NCBI GenBank assembly: GCA_013334545.1
Contig: JAAXXJ010000098.1
Span: forward strand, 1 to 9,701
DNA: 9,701 nt
Direction: 5' to 3'
From: Nitrospirota bacterium
GTDB taxonomy: Bacteria > Nitrospirota > UBA9217
The notes below the pieces were generated by a model that was not told where the DNA came from, did not search any database, and saw only the letters and a program-made list of their open reading frames with translations. A program made the translations under genes and the position numbers. Each line of letters begins with the position of its first letter. The stretch's first letter is position 1. Positions 7,087-9,701 of this stretch are shown here, in pieces.

Positions 7087-7896
7087 CTATGCTTCCCGGT
7101 GGACCGTCGCCGGTGAGAACGCGGGAAGGCAGACCGCAATGTATTCAGCACCATCAGGCCCGGGGGAGCTGTACCGTATCCACTCGCCCCTCAGCGTGAT
7201 CACGGCCTGGCCCGCGTGCACATCGATCGCCCCGCTCCTCGATTCCACCCTCAGCATGCCCTTGAGCACCAGCGTATATTCATCGAACTCCGGGGTCTGG
7301 CCCGGCTCGGTCCAGCCGGAGGGGCTCTGCATGCGCGCGATGCTGACCGCGGTGGTGCCGGAGTTGACGCGGCCGACATATTCTTCGATGATCTTCGGCT
7401 TGTTCCCTACGGCCTGGATGACGGCTGCTTTCTCGATGAACGTCGGCATGGTCTGACCCTCCTCCGCTGCGACTGCGGGCGATTTTCGCCGGTATTTTCT
7501 GCCGAATTTCCCGGACAGGAACGACAGGAGCGGCAGCGCAATGACCGCAATGGCCGATACGGCCGCCTGCTCCGTTCCGAACCACTCCTCGTAATAGAGC
7601 CCCAGCAGGCTCTTTCGGTACACGAATTCATATCCCCAGGATATCAGGAAGGGCAGGACAACGATGAGGACGACCAGCGTCGGCCGGAAGTGACGGATGC
7701 CATAGAGGCCTGCCAGGAACGGCAGCTGGACAAGGATCAGGGCAAGGCTCAGCAGGAAGGACAGGACGATGATGACCCGGGGCGCAAGGCTTCCATACTG
7801 CCAGACGATGACGCTGGCCAGGAAGAGCGTGCCGACGAGCTCGAGGCGCCGTCTTCGTTTTTTCTGCGTCGCCCTGCGCCACCATCCCCTGATCAT
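7087..7896 (-). CDS. Four-helix membrane domain fused to C-terminal cupin domain
   Basis: 269 residues in one uninterrupted frame. Residues 1-149 are a basic N-terminus (WRRATQKKRRRR) with four hydrophobic segments at about 19-36, 41-62, 72-89 and 110-128, then a basic tail (GKFGRKYRRK); this part is not recognised. From M150 (position 7449) to the end is a complete cupin, beginning MPTFIEKAAVI and including EPGQTPEFDEYTLVLKG (197-213) and GEWIRYSSPGPDGAEYIAVC. This closely resembles stand-alone cupin proteins of about 120 residues as I recall them. The usual cupin metal histidines are absent: the HxH position reads EFD, and the motif-2 His is Ile. E206 remains. The start at 7896 lies 12 bp after the flavin reductase stop with a GAGGGG SD, so the two are probably co-transcribed. 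An internal SD precedes M150 (see separate entry), so the cupin may also be made alone. Function unknown. Confidence 0.8.
   Translation of the reverse strand: MIRGWWRRATQKKRRRRLELVGTLFLASVIVWQYGSLAPRVIIVLSFLLSLALILVQLPFLAGLYGIRHFRPTLVVLIVVLPFLISWGYEFVYRKSLLGLYYEEWFGTEQAAVSAIAVIALPLLSFLSGKFGRKYRRKSPAVAAEEGQTMPTFIEKAAVIQAVGNKPKIIEEYVGRVNSGTTAVSIARMQSPSGWTEPGQTPEFDEYTLVLKGMLRVESRSGAIDVHAGQAVITLRGEWIRYSSPGPDGAEYIAVCLPAFSPATVHREA
7447..7465 (-). promoter_or_regulatory. Internal SD and start codon for the cupin domain
   Basis: Within the membrane-cupin ORF, GGAGGAGGG (minus strand, 7465-7457) sits 7 nt before an in-frame ATG (7449-7447) that encodes the first residue of the cupin domain. This is as good as any start signal in the window. 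It suggests either a second, soluble cupin product or a remnant of two originally separate genes joined by loss of the first gene's stop. Confidence 0.55.
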
Positions 7897-7908
7897 GATG
7901 GTCCCCTC

Positions 7909-8415
7909 TCACTGCCCCTGCGCGAGGCACTTCACGATCTCGCCGAAGTACATGCGGTGGTAATCCTTCTGCGGATACATCGACTCGATCTTGGGGTCCA
8001 TGAACCGCTCCGGGAGCATGTCCTGGCTGTAGATCTTCCTGCACGCCAGCACGAGCCGGGCCTCCTCGAAATAGACGAAGCCGTCCTCCTTCACCGGCGT
8101 GAGACCGGCTCCCTTGACCTTATCCGTGTCCCTTCCTGAGTGGGTGCCGCAGTAGGTCAAGGCCTTGCGGTGCTTTTCCCCGAAGAACGACAGCGTGAAG
8201 GCTGGCGACCGTTCAGCGAACTCATAGGTATACCGGGTGGGCCGGATGAAACAGATGGCGACCTTCCGCTCCCACAGTATCCCCAGCCCGCCCCAGCTGG
8301 CGGTCATAGTATTGAACGCATCAGGTGTCCCCGCTGTAATGAGCATCCAATCTGAACCGATGAGCTTGAAGGGATTATCAACCATTGCGCCTGGTTCGAG
8401 CTCTGAGAATGGCAT
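7909..8415 (-). CDS. Flavin reductase-like, FMN-binding split-barrel protein
   Basis: 168 residues, a usual size for the flavin reductase-like domain. Family features are NPFKLIGSDWMLITAG (14-29), NTMTASWGGLGILW (35-48) lining the flavin pocket, CFIRPTRYTYEFAERS (55-70) and FTLSFFGEKHRKALTYCGTHSGRD (73-96). The Cys-Gly-x3-Gly-Arg-Asp loop is common in the anaerobe-type branch. Family members bind FMN and either reduce free flavin with NAD(P)H or use it for electron transfer; the actual donor and acceptor cannot be told. No signal peptide, so cytoplasmic. The start at 8415 has a strong SD (AGGAGG, 7 nt spacing). It is the first gene of a unit with the membrane-cupin gene, 12 bp downstream, and is divergent from the PAS-GGDEF gene. 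Confidence 0.88.
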   Translation of the reverse strand: MPFSELEPGAMVDNPFKLIGSDWMLITAGTPDAFNTMTASWGGLGILWERKVAICFIRPTRYTYEFAERSPAFTLSFFGEKHRKALTYCGTHSGRDTDKVKGAGLTPVKEDGFVYFEEARLVLACRKIYSQDMLPERFMDPKIESMYPQKDYHRMYFGEIVKCLAQGQ

Positions 8416-8515
8416 AGAGGCACCTCCTGTGCCGATCGTCGAACTGCCTGTTCGCCTAGTTCTTTTGTTGCAGCAACGATACAGCTGCCCGGTATTTTTT
8501 TTTGTTGGTTAAGTT
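8416..8515 (-). promoter_or_regulatory. Predicted structured 5' leader of the flavin reductase gene, SD in a hairpin loop
   Basis: With transcription starting near 8515 the leader would be about 100 nt. Reading toward the gene it can form GCAGC/GCTGC (8488-8470), GAACT/AGTTC (8462-8441) and GGCAC/GTGCC (8433-8419). The last encloses AGGAG, so five of the six SD bases lie in a 5-nt loop. It does not match the FMN riboswitch consensus I know and is shorter. Stems are only 5 bp each, so regulation is a possibility rather than a call. Confidence 0.35.
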
Positions 8516-8531
8516 CTTATCATGTTACAAT
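8502..8531 (+). promoter_or_regulatory. Candidate extended -10 promoter of the PAS-GGDEF gene
   Basis: TGTTACAAT (8523-8531) fits the extended -10 form TGnTATAAT, with a weak TTGTTG (8502-8507) 18 bp upstream. Its -10 overlaps the -10 of the opposing minus-strand promoter, so the two RNA polymerases could not bind together. A run of ten T residues lies just upstream (about 8494-8503). Confidence 0.4.
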
Positions 8532-8550
8532 AGACGCTGGGTACGGTCAA
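8522..8550 (-). promoter_or_regulatory. Candidate sigma70 promoter of the flavin reductase-cupin unit
   Basis: On the minus strand TTGACC (8550-8545) is followed after exactly 17 bp by TAACAT (8527-8522). These match the consensus at 5/6 and 4/6 positions with ideal spacing. Transcription would begin about 100 nt before the flavin reductase ATG. Confidence 0.5.
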
Positions 8551-8585
8551 TCACCATCCTCGTTCTGTTCACGGAACACTGCTCT

Positions 8586-9701
8586 ATGAGACCCATCTCC
8601 GAACACAGGCATTCAATGCTCCTGGGGCTATCCATCGTCCTGCTCCTGACCACGGGTGCGGGAACCTATCTGATCGCATCGTCGATACCCGATATGTTCC
8701 CTTCCAGCCCCCACCTCGGTGATTCCCTCACGCAATCCATCACATTGCTCGGGATCATCGCCAGCGCGTCGTTTATCGCATCCATCGTGGTCGCATTAAT
8801 CGCCGTCACCGGCATCCGCCGGGAACGCCTTCACCGCCGCCAGACCGAGGCCCGGCTGCAACGAGCCCTCAAGACCGCGGATCAGGCCGGAGACCTTATC
8901 GCCATCGTGAACCGAAAAGGCAAGATCGAGTATATCAACCGTACGGTCGAACAGATGACCGGATTCTCGCAGGAGGAGCTCAAGGGAACGATGCACCGGC
9001 CATGGCTGCCTTGGTATGCCGAGGACCAGGCATTTGATGCCGTTCGGCAGACGGTCCTGACGGGCGGCTCGTACCGCGGTCTCGTGAGCTGCCGCCGGAA
9101 AGACGGTACACCGTTCCTGATCGATGAGCACGTGACGCCAGTGATCGAGTCCAACGGCGGCGTCGTGCGCTTCATCTCGACCGCCCGGGATGTCACGCGG
9201 CTGAAGCAGATCGAGGACCGTCTCGACTATCTGGACCGGTACGATCCCGTTACCGGGATCCCGAACCGGCGCTCTTTCGGCGACCTGCTCAAGCGCGAGA
9301 TCGAGGATTGCGAACGCGCGGGAGGCCTGCTCGCGGTCATGGTGCTGGACATCGATCGGTTCAAGCCCATCAATGATATCTTCGGCGCAGAGGTCGGCGA
9401 TGAGGTGCTGCGGCAGATCACCCGGGCCCTGCGCACCCCGATAGGTCCCCGCGACTGCATCGCCCGGCTGGGCAGCGATGAGTTCGGAATCATCCACCGG
9501 TATGACATGCAGCACTTGACCGCCCATATCATCGCGGAGCGCGTCCAGCACGCGATGGAACAGAAAATCTTCGTTGGGGGGCACGAGATCATCCTGACCG
9601 CCTCGATCGGGCTGGCGACCTATCCGGACGACGCGCAGGACGCGGTGACGCTCCAGAAGTACGCCGACATGGCCCTGTCCCGGGCGAAGGCGCGGGGACG
9701 G
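8586..9701 (+). CDS. Membrane PAS-GGDEF signalling protein with GSDEF site, 3' end outside window
   Basis: 372 residues are visible and the frame is open at the right edge. TM1 is about 11-32, a short periplasmic loop follows (33-50), TM2 is about 52-77, then a PAS domain (about 95-205, with IAIVNRKGKIEYIN and the C-cap FISTARDVTRLKQIE) and a GGDEF domain from about 215. GGDEF hallmarks are YDPVTGIPNRRSF (219-231), DIDRFKPIND (255-264) and SIGLATYPDDA. The catalytic loop is RLGSDEF (294-300), where the second Gly is Ser, the usual GHxxGD is GAEVGD, and the RxxD inhibitory site lacks its Arg. Such degenerate GGDEF domains are often followed by an EAL phosphodiesterase domain, which would lie outside the window. 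The start at 8586 has only a weak SD; ATG at 8616 (M11) with AGG is the alternative but would shorten the stretch before TM1. Confidence 0.9.
   Translation, partial: MRPISEHRHSMLLGLSIVLLLTTGAGTYLIASSIPDMFPSSPHLGDSLTQSITLLGIIASASFIASIVVALIAVTGIRRERLHRRQTEARLQRALKTADQAGDLIAIVNRKGKIEYINRTVEQMTGFSQEELKGTMHRPWLPWYAEDQAFDAVRQTVLTGGSYRGLVSCRRKDGTPFLIDEHVTPVIESNGGVVRFISTARDVTRLKQIEDRLDYLDRYDPVTGIPNRRSFGDLLKREIEDCERAGGLLAVMVLDIDRFKPINDIFGAEVGDEVLRQITRALRTPIGPRDCIARLGSDEFGIIHRYDMQHLTAHIIAERVQHAMEQKIFVGGHEIILTASIGLATYPDDAQDAVTLQKYADMALSRAKARGR

Noticed and set aside
5530..7116. Plus-strand ORF of 528 codons
   Set aside because: It lies antisense to the ATPase subunit I gene, is full of Arg, Asp, Glu, His and Gln with no recognisable domain, and is explained by GC-rich codon use of the real gene.
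8470..8503. Plus-strand stem (GCAGC/GCTGC) followed by a T run, as an intrinsic terminator
   Set aside because: Six bases separate the weak stem from the T run, and no plus-strand gene lies upstream that would need termination.
8796..9584. Minus-strand ORF of 262 codons
   Set aside because: Antisense to the PAS-GGDEF gene, whose motifs are unmistakable.

Overview
The window is GC-rich and densely coded, with tight intergenic spacing and clear Shine-Dalgarno (SD) sequences. It has the look of a Gram-negative, motile, probably anaerobic bacterium. A secreted periplasmic binding protein, a chemoreceptor, a V/A-type ATPase stator subunit, a flavin reductase-like protein and an Rsm22-type methyltransferase together would fit Desulfobacterota, Nitrospirota or a related lineage. 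That placement is inference from gene content only. No rRNA, tRNA, CRISPR array, transposase or phage gene was seen.

Layout: seven genes lie on the minus strand and one on the plus strand. (1) 1-877: Rsm22-family methyltransferase, its 3' end cut by the window edge. (2) 1054-3683: a two-gene unit, a branched-chain-amino-acid-type periplasmic binding protein followed by a methyl-accepting chemotaxis protein. (3) 3684-3968: an intergenic region with an AT-rich island and a perfect 26-bp palindrome. (4) 3969-4694: an unrecognised multi-pass membrane protein. (5) 4795-5035: two and a fraction tandem copies of a 109-bp repeat. (6) 5035-6921: V/A-type ATPase subunit I standing alone, with no other ATPase subunit beside it. 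(7) 7087-8415: a tight pair, a flavin reductase-like protein followed 12 bp later by an ORF fusing a four-helix membrane domain to a cupin domain. (8) 8586-9701: on the plus strand, a membrane PAS-GGDEF protein with a degenerate GSDEF motif, cut by the right edge and divergent from the flavin reductase over a shared 170-bp promoter region.

How the genes may work together: the binding protein and the chemoreceptor probably form a sensory pair, with the binding protein delivering its ligand state to the receptor, because no permease or ATPase gene accompanies it here. The flavin reductase and membrane-cupin genes form a two-gene operon of unknown purpose. The PAS-GGDEF protein is a c-di-GMP-type signalling protein that may share regulation with that operon. 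No complete new defence, mobile or biosynthetic system is visible. The most unusual items are the membrane-cupin fusion with a strong internal start site, the solitary ATPase subunit I, the 109-bp repeat abutting its stop codon, and the palindrome upstream of the sensory pair.
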